DNA of 64,000 bases, taken from NCBI RefSeq assembly GCF_028767185.1, contig NZ_JARACK010000010.1, positions 1 to 64,000 on the forward strand, written 5' to 3'. Position numbers and translations under genes: made by a program. This DNA comes from Mangrovimonas aestuarii. Its GTDB lineage: Bacteria; Bacteroidota; Bacteroidia; Flavobacteriales; Flavobacteriaceae. How positions within the stretch are numbered: the stretch's first letter is position 1; the number at the start of each line of letters is the position of its first letter. The notes under the pieces were generated by a model that was given only the letters and a program-made list of their open reading frames with translations, made no database searches and had not been told where the DNA came from. Shown in pieces: positions 56,859-64,000 of this stretch.

Positions 56859-59063
56859 ATGACCATTTCAATTTGGAGGTACAGTCACTTAGCCTTGGCT
56901 GTATCTTCTTTTGTGTTTATAGTATTAGCTTCGGTAACCGGAATAATTCTAGCTTTCGAACCGATTTCCAATAAAGTAAAGCCATATTACGTCGATGGAG
57001 CAGAAAACCTAACGCTTGCAGAAATTATTCCTGTACTTAAAGCTGAGTACGACGAAATCATGACACTTTCAGTAGATGCCAACGGTTTTGTATCAGCTTC
57101 AGCAATTACTAAAGATGGTAATATTTTAGATGGTTATATAGATCCGTTTTCGGGTAAAAAAATTGGTGATCCAATTAAAAAAGCGGCGCTGTTTGAATTT
57201 GCTACCAATCTACACCGTTCGCTTTTTCTAAAAAGTACAGGTAGAATTTTAGTTGGCATTGCTTCTTTTCTATTATTTCTAATTGCTGTTTCAGGACTGA
57301 TTTTGGTTTTAAAGCGTCAAAAAGGTATTAAAGCCTTCTTTGGAAAAATAGTAAAAGAGAATAATCCCCAGTTTTTTCATATTGTTTTAGGACGATGGAA
57401 TTTAATTCCAATTGCAATCATTACATTAACCGGAGTATATCTGTCGCTGTTTCGCTTCGAAATATTTCCAAAAGAAGGTATAAATCACAAAGTCAACTAC
57501 GATACCCTAAGCGACTCACCAAACTTGTCCTTAAAAAGTTTTGCTGTATTCAAGAACATCAGGCTAAACGTTGTAAACGAAATTGAGTTTCCATTTTCAA
57601 GCGATATGGAAGATTTTTATGTTCTTAAACTTACCGATAAAGAATTATTGATAAATCAGTTTACGGGAAGTATTGAAAGTAGTGTAGACTATCCTTCGGC
57701 CAATGTATTATCGCAACTTAGTATTGCACTTCATACTGGAGAAGGAAGTATTATTTGGGCTTTAGTTTTGGCAATTGCATGCATGAACATTCTTTACTTT
57801 GTGTACTCTGGATTTTCAATGACTCTAAAACGCAGAAAATCGAGAATAAAGAACAGATTCAATAAAGATGACTGCGACTATATTGTTTTGGTAGGATCGG
57901 AAAACGGCACTACCATGCAGTACGCCTCCTTATTCCATAAAGCCTTATTAGAAACAAGGCTTAAAGTGTACATGGATGAACTAAACAACTTAACAACCTA
58001 CAAGAATTTAAAGCACTTAGTAATTTTCACTGCAACTTACGGTCAAGGTGAGCCGCCAGCCAATGCCATAAAGTTTAAATCGCTTTTGGAAAAACATCCA
58101 ATAAAAAATCATTTTTTATATTCTGTTGTTGGGTTTGGCTCTAAAGCCTACCCAGGTTTCTGTCAATATGCTATTCAAGTTGACCAGTTGTTAAGCAACA
58201 ATAAACAGGCTACTTCTTTATTGGATTTACACACTGTGAATAACAAGAATTTTAATGACCTTAATACTTGGGCCGATAAATGGGCAACTGCTTTAGGCCA
58301 TAAAATTGATATTTCTAAGGGAAGGAACATCTACTCCCCACCGCAATCCCAACTGTTTAAAATTATTGACCGAACCCTTCTTGAAAACACCCAAGACGAC
58401 ACCTTCCTTATTACTCTAAAACCCCATAAACGCAATCGCTTTGTTCCTGGTGACTTGCTTGCTGTACAACCAGGTGATAACGAACAGGAACGCTTGTATT
58501 CCATTGGCGCGACAAAAGAAAAGGAATTGGTATTAAGTATTAAAAAACACGAGTACGGACTTTGTTCAAACTACCTCTACAAACTAAAAAAACAAGATGT
58601 TTTAGATGCACAAATCATCACCAATAGCCCCTTTCATTTTCCGAAGGGCAAGCAACCCGTTGTGATGATTGCCAATGGTACAGGTATAGCCCCGTTTTTG
58701 GGCATGATAAACCAAAACTCAAAAAAACAGGAAACACATCTATATTGGGGAGGCAAAACCCCACAAGCATTTAAAATCTACGAAGAAGGTTTACAACAGA
58801 ATTTAATTGACGGCAACCTCTCCAAGCTACATTTGGCTTACTCACGATTAAATAAACAAAAAGTTTATGTTCAAGACCTATTAAATCGTGATGCCGAGGT
58901 TATAGCAGATATAGTGAAAAATAAAGGAACTGTAATGGTTTGCGGATCGTTATCTATGCAAAATGACGTCCTGAAGGCACTAGATGGTATTGTCACTTCT
59001 TTAAACAAAAAGCCACTGGAATACTATAAAACCCAAAAACAGATAAAACTGGATTGTTATTAA
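56859..59063 (+). CDS. PepSY-flavodoxin-ferredoxin reductase fusion (transmembrane iron/haem reductase)
   Basis: The protein has 734 residues. Residues about 1-330 form a PepSY transmembrane domain with four helices (first: LALAVSSFVFIVLASVTGII) and conserved His in ATNLHRSLF and ALHTGEG for haem. A flavodoxin domain (about 345-470) has VLVGSENGTTMQYASL and TATYGQGEPPANA. A FAD/NAD(P)H reductase module (about 490-734) has RLYSIGATKE and MIANGTGIAPFLGMI. It would move electrons from NADPH to the periplasm, reducing ferric iron or haem after uptake. The last gene of the operon. Confidence 0.9.
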   Translation: MTISIWRYSHLALAVSSFVFIVLASVTGIILAFEPISNKVKPYYVDGAENLTLAEIIPVLKAEYDEIMTLSVDANGFVSASAITKDGNILDGYIDPFSGKKIGDPIKKAALFEFATNLHRSLFLKSTGRILVGIASFLLFLIAVSGLILVLKRQKGIKAFFGKIVKENNPQFFHIVLGRWNLIPIAIITLTGVYLSLFRFEIFPKEGINHKVNYDTLSDSPNLSLKSFAVFKNIRLNVVNEIEFPFSSDMEDFYVLKLTDKELLINQFTGSIESSVDYPSANVLSQLSIALHTGEGSIIWALVLAIACMNILYFVYSGFSMTLKRRKSRIKNRFNKDDCDYIVLVGSENGTTMQYASLFHKALLETRLKVYMDELNNLTTYKNLKHLVIFTATYGQGEPPANAIKFKSLLEKHPIKNHFLYSVVGFGSKAYPGFCQYAIQVDQLLSNNKQATSLLDLHTVNNKNFNDLNTWADKWATALGHKIDISKGRNIYSPPQSQLFKIIDRTLLENTQDDTFLITLKPHKRNRFVPGDLLAVQPGDNEQERLYSIGATKEKELVLSIKKHEYGLCSNYLYKLKKQDVLDAQIITNSPFHFPKGKQPVVMIANGTGIAPFLGMINQNSKKQETHLYWGGKTPQAFKIYEEGLQQNLIDGNLSKLHLAYSRLNKQKVYVQDLLNRDAEVIADIVKNKGTVMVCGSLSMQNDVLKALDGIVTSLNKKPLEYYKTQKQIKLDCY

Positions 59064-59579
59064 TTAAGCTGTCTCCTTATTTCCATGCTCATTTTCTCTA
59101 GACTCTAAAAAACTTGGAAAAACCAGTGTCACCAAGTTTTTCACCGGTTGATACAAAATAGAATTTTCCAATTCATCTTCCTCCACAAAAGGTAAAGTGT
59201 TGTTCATTTTAGAAAAGACAATCAGGATTACACTTAAGACCAATGCTATTTTCAAGGCTCCAAAAACGCCTCCCAAAATTTTGTTGAGCATCCCCAAGGC
59301 CGCAAAATCGGCCAGTTTTGTTAAAGCCTTTCCTGCCAAAGCAATTACTACAACGATAACCACAAAAGTGATGGCAAAAGCTACAATATTCACATAATTA
59401 TCATCCCAATTTACGTAGTCTATCAACATGTTTCCGGCAAAATAACTAAAATGGATAGCGCCATAAACTCCAGCCACTAATGCCACCAAAGAAGCAATCT
59501 CAACGAAAAGCCCCTTTATAAATCCACGAACCAATCCAAACAGCAACAATGCCGCTAAAACAATGTCTAAAACGTTCAT
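59064..59579 (-). CDS. CvpA-family membrane protein
   Basis: The protein has 171 residues with four hydrophobic helices. It begins NVLDIVLAALLLFGLVRGFIKGLF, typical of CvpA, with a hydrophilic C-terminal tail. CvpA was named for colicin V production in E. coli. Its general role is unclear. Its stop abuts the stop of the PepSY fusion. It diverges from the small gene at 59653. Confidence 0.88.
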   Translation of the reverse strand: MNVLDIVLAALLLFGLVRGFIKGLFVEIASLVALVAGVYGAIHFSYFAGNMLIDYVNWDDNYVNIVAFAITFVVIVVVIALAGKALTKLADFAALGMLNKILGGVFGALKIALVLSVILIVFSKMNNTLPFVEEDELENSILYQPVKNLVTLVFPSFLESRENEHGNKETA

Positions 59580-59607
59580 ATAAAAATTAATTTCAACAAA
59601 TATAAAC

Positions 59608-59615
59608 TAACTTTG
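59608..59615 (+). promoter_or_regulatory. -7 box for the gene at 59653
   Basis: TAACTTTG matches TAnnTTTG. It lies just before a possible TTG start at 59620, so the later ATG at 59653 is the likely start. Confidence 0.6.
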
Positions 59616-59652
59616 CAACTTGAAAATAAATCCACGAAACTTAGGATACATC

Positions 59653-60009
59653 ATGACGAGAGACGAAAAATTAAAAGAGCGTTGGGGGCTTTTGGTTGAG
59701 CGCTTATCGGTTCAGTTTGCCGATGGAGACACCTTAGACCTCGATGCCATTATATATTTAGTTGGCGTGCAAGAACTTGGTCAGTTGCATCGCCGTTTTA
59801 AAAAAGACCATAAAGTAGATTTAATGCACATAGCTATTTGCCGACTTCTAGAACCATATGGCTATTACCAGTTTGATTATATTGATGAGGATGGCTGGCC
59901 TCACTACAACATTAAAGAAGAGCTGCCACATTTAAAGGCAGGAGAACAGAGTATCCTTATGAAAGAAGCCATTGTAAACTATTTTCTTGAACGGGAGTAT
60001 ATAGAATAA
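59653..60009 (+). CDS. Conserved small protein upstream of pheS, unknown function
   Basis: The protein has 118 residues, soluble and acidic, with no signal peptide. It is predicted mostly helical: TRDEKLKERWGLLVERL at the start and GDTLDLDAIIYLVGVQELGQ in the middle. I recognise it as typical of flavobacteria but no function is known to me. The start at ATG 59653 is chosen from the -7 box position. Gap to pheS is 35 bp, with a separate -7 box in the gap. Confidence 0.7.
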   Translation: MTRDEKLKERWGLLVERLSVQFADGDTLDLDAIIYLVGVQELGQLHRRFKKDHKVDLMHIAICRLLEPYGYYQFDYIDEDGWPHYNIKEELPHLKAGEQSILMKEAIVNYFLEREYIE

Positions 60010-60016
60010 GATTTTT

Positions 60017-60024
60017 TAAATTTG
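60017..60024 (+). promoter_or_regulatory. -7 box of pheS
   Basis: TAAATTTG lies 20 bases before the pheS ATG. Confidence 0.5.
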
Positions 60025-60044
60025 CACTCATTTTAATTGATGCC

Positions 60045-61064
60045 ATGATAGATAAGATTAAAGAGCTCATAGCTGAAGCCGAAGCATTTAACGGACAAAC
60101 AAAAGAAGAAGTAGAAGCTTTCCGTATTAAATTCCTTGGAAAAAAAGGATTGCTTAACGACTTTTTTGCAGAATTCAAGAACGTAGCCAACGACCAAAAG
60201 AAAGAATACGGTCAGGCTATCAACCAACTGAAGAATGCTGCACAAGATAAAGTTACCGCTTTAAAGGACGCTTTGGAAAGTAAGGAAGAGGCTAAAGGGA
60301 TTTATGGAGATTTGTCCAGACCTGGTGAGCCTATCGAGATTGGTGCACGTCACCCAATATCTATCGTAAAAAATCAAATCATCGATATCTTTTCCCGCAT
60401 AGGGTTTAACGTGAGCGAAGGCCCGGAAATCGAAGACGATTGGCACAATTTTACCGCATTGAACCTTCCGGAATACCACCCGGCTAGAGATATGCAGGAC
60501 ACATTCTTTATTCAGACGAATCCGGACGTTCTCTTAAGAACACACACCAGTTCTGTTCAGGTGCGATACATGGAAAACAACAAACCGCCTATTAGAACCA
60601 TTTCTCCAGGTCGTGTGTATAGGAACGAAGCTATTTCTGCACGTTCTCACTGTTTTTTCCATCAGGTTGAAGGACTTTACATTGATAAGGATGTAAGCTT
60701 TGCCGATTTAAAACAAACGTTACAATACTTTACAACAGAGATGTTCGGTAAGAGTAAAATTCGTTTGCGTCCATCGTACTTCCCGTTTACTGAACCTAGT
60801 GCCGAAGTAGACGTGTATTGGGGTCTTGAAACCGAAATTGATTACCGAATAACTAAAGGTACCGGTTGGTTGGAAATTATGGGGTGTGGTATGGTAGATC
60901 CAAATGTATTGGAAAACTGCGGTATCGACTCCAAAGAATATTCTGGTTTTGCTTTTGGTATGGGTATTGACCGTATTGTAATGTTATTGCATCAAATTGG
61001 AGATATCCGTTTGTTAAGTGAAAACGACGTGCGTTTCTTAGAGCAATTTAAAAGCGCCCTTTAA
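60045..61064 (+). CDS. pheS: Phenylalanyl-tRNA synthetase alpha subunit
   Basis: The protein has 339 residues. An N-terminal coiled coil (about 1-90) binds tRNA. Class II motifs appear as GFNVSEGPEIEDDWHNFTALN (quoted in part), DTFFIQTNPDVLLRTHTSSVQ (quoted in part), RVYRNEAISARSHCFFHQVEG (quoted in part) and GMGIDRIVMLLHQIGDIR. It charges tRNA-Phe together with PheT, which is not in this window. A small conserved gene follows after 2 bp. Confidence 0.97.
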   Translation: MIDKIKELIAEAEAFNGQTKEEVEAFRIKFLGKKGLLNDFFAEFKNVANDQKKEYGQAINQLKNAAQDKVTALKDALESKEEAKGIYGDLSRPGEPIEIGARHPISIVKNQIIDIFSRIGFNVSEGPEIEDDWHNFTALNLPEYHPARDMQDTFFIQTNPDVLLRTHTSSVQVRYMENNKPPIRTISPGRVYRNEAISARSHCFFHQVEGLYIDKDVSFADLKQTLQYFTTEMFGKSKIRLRPSYFPFTEPSAEVDVYWGLETEIDYRITKGTGWLEIMGCGMVDPNVLENCGIDSKEYSGFAFGMGIDRIVMLLHQIGDIRLLSENDVRFLEQFKSAL

Positions 61065-61066
61065 TC

Positions 61067-61462
61067 ATGAAAAAGGATATCGAAATCCCAAAAGTTGAAG
61101 GTGTATATATGGCGGTAGTACAGGAGTACAACGACATTTATAAAACCAACGATTGGAATGCTTACCTCATCAACGATAATGATGTAGCCCTAGAAATGGT
61201 TTTAGTTGTTTCTAAAGGATATGACAGAGACAGAGAAACATCTCTAATGCGCCATAAATTAGAAAAGCTACCACCTAAAAGTTACGCTAAAATTGAGTGG
61301 ATGCAAGATGATGTACTAGCTCTTAACAACAGCTTTAAGGTTACTTTTTTTGAAGGAGGAAAAATGTACGACAGAAACTTTATCTTCAGCAAAAATACTA
61401 TTAACGAAAAGGCGTTGAGAAATATTCCACTTATGCATGCAAAAGGAATTTTGGTACAATAA
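61067..61462 (+). CDS. Conserved protein coupled to pheS, unknown function
   Basis: The protein has 131 residues, soluble, with motifs EIPKVEGVYMAVVQEYN, WNAYLINDNDVALEMVLVVS and LPPKSYAKIEWMQDDVLALNN (quoted in part). It follows pheS by 2 bp, so it is likely translated from the same message. Similar genes beside pheS in flavobacteria are sometimes annotated by that neighbour, but the sequence shows no synthetase motif. Convergent with the MerR gene, 12 bp away. Confidence 0.72.
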   Translation: MKKDIEIPKVEGVYMAVVQEYNDIYKTNDWNAYLINDNDVALEMVLVVSKGYDRDRETSLMRHKLEKLPPKSYAKIEWMQDDVLALNNSFKVTFFEGGKMYDRNFIFSKNTINEKALRNIPLMHAKGILVQ

Positions 61463-61474
61463 ACTTTAGTTTAG

Positions 61475-62362
61475 CTACCCTACCTCTTTTTTAAAGTTAT
61501 TGAAAAAGTCAATCAACTGATCGGGCTTTCTTAAATAATAACAAAGGTCGTTTTCTTCGAGAAGATCTTTTAAGTTACTCATACTACCTCCAACTAATAA
61601 AGGAAGATTTGTATGATCTATAATAGCCTTTACTTTATCTTGAATGAAACTAGGGTTTGTAATTACAAACATTGTCATCATAACATCTGGCTTGGAAATA
61701 CTTATAACTTCCTTAAGGTTATCCAATGGCACATTTTGCCCAAGATAGTATGTTTTCCATCCCATCTCCTTTGCAATGTAATAGGCTAGCAATAACCCTA
61801 TTTCATGTTGCTCTCCCTCTGGCAAAAATAAAACTACCTTTGGGGCATCTTCATTAGGAGTAGGCAAGAAATCAATCGCAGAGAATAACTTTTGCCTGAT
61901 TAAATTGGATATAAAGTGCTCCTGTGCTGGCATTACCCTTTTAGTTCCCCATAGAACTCCTACCTGATTAAGAAATGGATATATTAGACCTGTGATTGTG
62001 TTTAAAAGCCCATTCCTAATTATTTGAGATTTTAATATTTCAAGAAACTTATCCTCATTCATTTCGAGCATACTCCTTACCAAAATATTAACCTCATCAT
62101 TTTCCAGTGGCCGAACTAAAAGCTCTTCCACTGCATCATGAATTTCGGCTTGACTCATCTTATCTATTTTAGAAACACGAATACCATGCCTATTCAAAAC
62201 GCCTACATTTATCAACGTACGCAGTTGTTCATCAGAGTAATATCTGATGTTTGTCCCTGTTCGTTCTGGCTTGATAAAAGAATATCTGCTTTCCCATTTC
62301 CTCAAAGTATGAGCATTAACTCCAGACAGAGCAGCAACTTGGGCCATAGAATATTTCACCAT
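61475..62362 (-). CDS. MerR-family regulator with B12-binding domain (CarH/LitR-like)
   Basis: The protein has 295 residues. An N-terminal MerR winged helix (SMAQVAALSGVNAHTLRKWE) is followed by a helical cap carrying W-x9-EH (W, then GTKRVMPAQ, then EH) and a cobalamin-binding Rossmann part with the E-x-H-x-x-G motif as EQHEIG. These are the markers of adenosylcobalamin light sensors such as CarH. In the family, light breaks the cobalt-carbon bond and releases DNA. It diverges from the fasciclin gene, and the shared region holds repeated TTGTCTAA words that could be its sites (inference). Confidence 0.9.
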   Translation of the reverse strand: MVKYSMAQVAALSGVNAHTLRKWESRYSFIKPERTGTNIRYYSDEQLRTLINVGVLNRHGIRVSKIDKMSQAEIHDAVEELLVRPLENDEVNILVRSMLEMNEDKFLEILKSQIIRNGLLNTITGLIYPFLNQVGVLWGTKRVMPAQEHFISNLIRQKLFSAIDFLPTPNEDAPKVVLFLPEGEQHEIGLLLAYYIAKEMGWKTYYLGQNVPLDNLKEVISISKPDVMMTMFVITNPSFIQDKVKAIIDHTNLPLLVGGSMSNLKDLLEENDLCYYLRKPDQLIDFFNNFKKEVG

Positions 62363-62446
62363 AATATCAAATTATTAAAGTTGAACCCGTTAATAATTAA
62401 TTTCTATGAAGTAAAATTAATCAAATTAAAACACAATCAAAAACTC

Positions 62447-62531
62447 TTGTCTAATTTTAACAATTAAACTATTTGACAAAAAAATAAATTTACGTACATT
62501 TGTCTAACAATAACTAAAACACCTTTAGACA
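62447..62531. repeat. TTGTCTAA-type repeats in the MerR-fasciclin intergenic region
   Basis: TTGTCTAA occurs at 62447-62454 and 62500-62507 in the same orientation. The reverse complement TTAGACA is at 62525-62531, reaching the fasciclin start codon. The second copy overlaps the fasciclin -7 box. These are plausible MerR-type regulator sites. Confidence 0.5.
62472..62502 (+). promoter_or_regulatory. Promoter of the fasciclin gene
   Basis: TTTG (62472-62475), exactly 19 bp, then TACATTTG (62495-62502) fully match the Bacteroidota consensus. Confidence 0.85.
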
Positions 62532-64000
62532 TGAAAAATTTATTGTACTTATTATCAGCTTTTTGCCTTAGTTTATTTGTGGTCGCATGTAGCGACGACG
62601 ACGATGGCAATAATGACATTTTTGAACCAACACAAGACATTGTTGAAATAGCTCAGGATACCCCAGAATTAAGCAGTCTGGTAGACGCTCTAATTCAAGC
62701 AGACGCCGGATTGGTTGATGTATTATCAGGTGAAGGCCCATATACAGTCTTTGCTCCAGACAATCAAGCCTTTCAAGATCTTTTAGATATTCTTGGAGAT
62801 GACTACAACAGTATCAGCGACTTCGATACAGCAGACGAAAAAGCCCTACTAGCAGAAGTATTAACTTATCATGTTGTAATGGCAGAGGCCTATTCAAGTG
62901 ATTTAAGTGATGGACAGAATTTAACAACTGTCCAAGGTGAAAACATATCTATTGTGCTTGACAACGGAGTATATATCGATGATGCCACGGATATGTTTGC
63001 TAAGGTAACAGAAGCCAACATCGAAGCAACCAATGGTGTTATACACATTGTAGACAAAGTACTTTTACCCCAATCCGTCTTAGACGCACTAACATTACCA
63101 AATATTGTTGAGATAGCACTAGACAATGAAGATCTAAGTAGCTTAGTAGCTGCATTACAGCAAGCAGATGCCGGCTTAGTGGAAGTCTTATCTGGAGAAG
63201 GGCCATTTACTGTCTTTGCACCTACCAATCAAGCTTTTCAAAATATCTTAGATGCATTAGGCGACGATTACAATAGTATAAGTGATTTTGATACTGCTGA
63301 CGAAAAAGCGTTACTAACAGAAATACTAACTTACCATGTGGTACCCAATGCAGCTGCTTATTCTGGTGATTTGAGCAATGGCCAAACTATTGAGACCGCT
63401 CAAGGCGAATCAATCGGTATAAACTTAGATGGAGGCGTTTTTATTGACGATGCAACTGATTCTAACGCTCAGGTAACTAATGCAGACATAATGGCTAGTA
63501 ACGGAGTTATTCACATTGTTGACAAAGTATTGTTGCCTCAAGCTGTACTTGATGCATTAGCCCTACCAAATATTGTTGAATTGGCTTTAGCCAATGAGAA
63601 TCTAAGCAGCCTAGTTGCAGCGCTACAACAAGCAGATGCAGGGTTGGTTGATTTGCTTTCTGGAGAAGGACCGTTTACCGTGTTCGCCCCAACCAATGAT
63701 GCTTTTCAGGACTTATTGGATGAGTTAGGAAACGATTACAATAGTATAGAAGATTTTGATACGGCAGAGGAAAAAGCATTATTGGCCAACATCCTGCAAT
63801 ATCATGTAGTTACTGCAGCAGCCTACAGCACAGATCTTAGTAATGGGCAAACAATTACTGCTGCCCAAGGCGGAACTTTAACTGTGGATTTGAGCTCTGG
63901 AGTAGCAATTGTGGATGAACAAGGAGGAAACTCTAACGTAATTGCTGCAGATATAGAGGCTAGCAATGGAGTGGTTCATGTAATTGACCGTGTATTACTA
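62531..64000 (+). CDS. Fasciclin (FAS1)-repeat lipoprotein, C-terminus beyond window edge
   Basis: At least 490 residues, open to the right edge. The lipobox VVAC is near residue 20, followed by SDDDDG, giving a surface-type lipoprotein. Three FAS1 domains of about 155 residues follow, each with GPxTVFAPxNxAFQ, ALLxxxLxYHVV and NGVxHxxDxVLLP. The DNA repeats with a period of 465-468 bp. FAS1 proteins mediate adhesion. The gene diverges from the B12-type MerR gene and has a consensus promoter, so light control is possible. Confidence 0.92.
   Translation, partial: MKNLLYLLSAFCLSLFVVACSDDDDGNNDIFEPTQDIVEIAQDTPELSSLVDALIQADAGLVDVLSGEGPYTVFAPDNQAFQDLLDILGDDYNSISDFDTADEKALLAEVLTYHVVMAEAYSSDLSDGQNLTTVQGENISIVLDNGVYIDDATDMFAKVTEANIEATNGVIHIVDKVLLPQSVLDALTLPNIVEIALDNEDLSSLVAALQQADAGLVEVLSGEGPFTVFAPTNQAFQNILDALGDDYNSISDFDTADEKALLTEILTYHVVPNAAAYSGDLSNGQTIETAQGESIGINLDGGVFIDDATDSNAQVTNADIMASNGVIHIVDKVLLPQAVLDALALPNIVELALANENLSSLVAALQQADAGLVDLLSGEGPFTVFAPTNDAFQDLLDELGNDYNSIEDFDTAEEKALLANILQYHVVTAAAYSTDLSNGQTITAAQGGTLTVDLSSGVAIVDEQGGNSNVIAADIEASNGVVHVIDRVLL

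Noticed and set aside
61067-61462. A second phenylalanyl-tRNA synthetase subunit gene after pheS
   Set aside because: The 131-residue product has no class II synthetase motif or B-domain. The association is positional only.

Overview
The window is a low-GC chromosomal segment from a member of the Bacteroidota, almost certainly a marine-type Flavobacteriaceae. The evidence is type IX secretion C-terminal domains, HmuY proteins, SusC/TonB-type receptors with carboxypeptidase-like N-domains, an IPExxxVDY protein, a viroplasmin-RNase H fusion, and promoters of the Bacteroidota form TTTG-N19-TAnnTTTG. No phage, transposon or CRISPR array is visible. Coding density is high, with many ATGA/TGATG overlaps and several TTG starts.

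Layout. 1-4.9 kb: two paralogous secreted lectin-domain proteins, the first cut by the window edge. 5-7.8 kb: an overlapping lipoprotein/CYTH/NAD-binding operon, then dinB. 7.9-12.2 kb: the operon acpP-fabF-rnc-IPExxxVDY-pyk. 12.3-19.1 kb: purN, RNase H, an exported catalase-peroxidase, a PfkB kinase and a long PurF-like enzyme. 19.2-19.7 kb: three tandem copies of an apparent small-RNA gene, each with its own promoter and terminator (the most unusual feature). 19.8-29.2 kb: superoxide dismutase, an AddA/AddB-like helicase-nuclease pair separated by kbl and an OmpA protein. 29.3-34.7 kb: tRNA-Ala, a MATE exporter, a 33-residue membrane peptide, and a metal locus (TonB receptor diverging from a DtxR/MntR regulator and ZIP transporter, with a palindrome between). 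34.8-42.6 kb: lepA, an outer-membrane beta-barrel protein, a PD40 lipoprotein, an M28 peptidase and dusB. 42.7-48.9 kb: a bicarbonate-type module of two SulP transporters, two beta-carbonic anhydrases and a stress protein. 49-59.1 kb: a haem/iron acquisition locus (TonB receptor, HmuY, secreted HmuY-like protein, DUF6607, ankyrin protein, DUF2271, PepSY-flavodoxin reductase). 59.1-64 kb: cvpA, pheS with two small unknowns, a B12-type MerR regulator, and a divergent fasciclin lipoprotein that runs off the right edge.

Functional links. Oxidative stress (KatG, Sod), metal and haem uptake, and inorganic carbon handling form three accessory themes among housekeeping genes. Several start codons were moved from the longest possible ORF because a promoter -7 box, an upstream stop overlap or a signal peptide fixes a later start. 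All functional names are homology judgements made by reading the sequence. No search was run.
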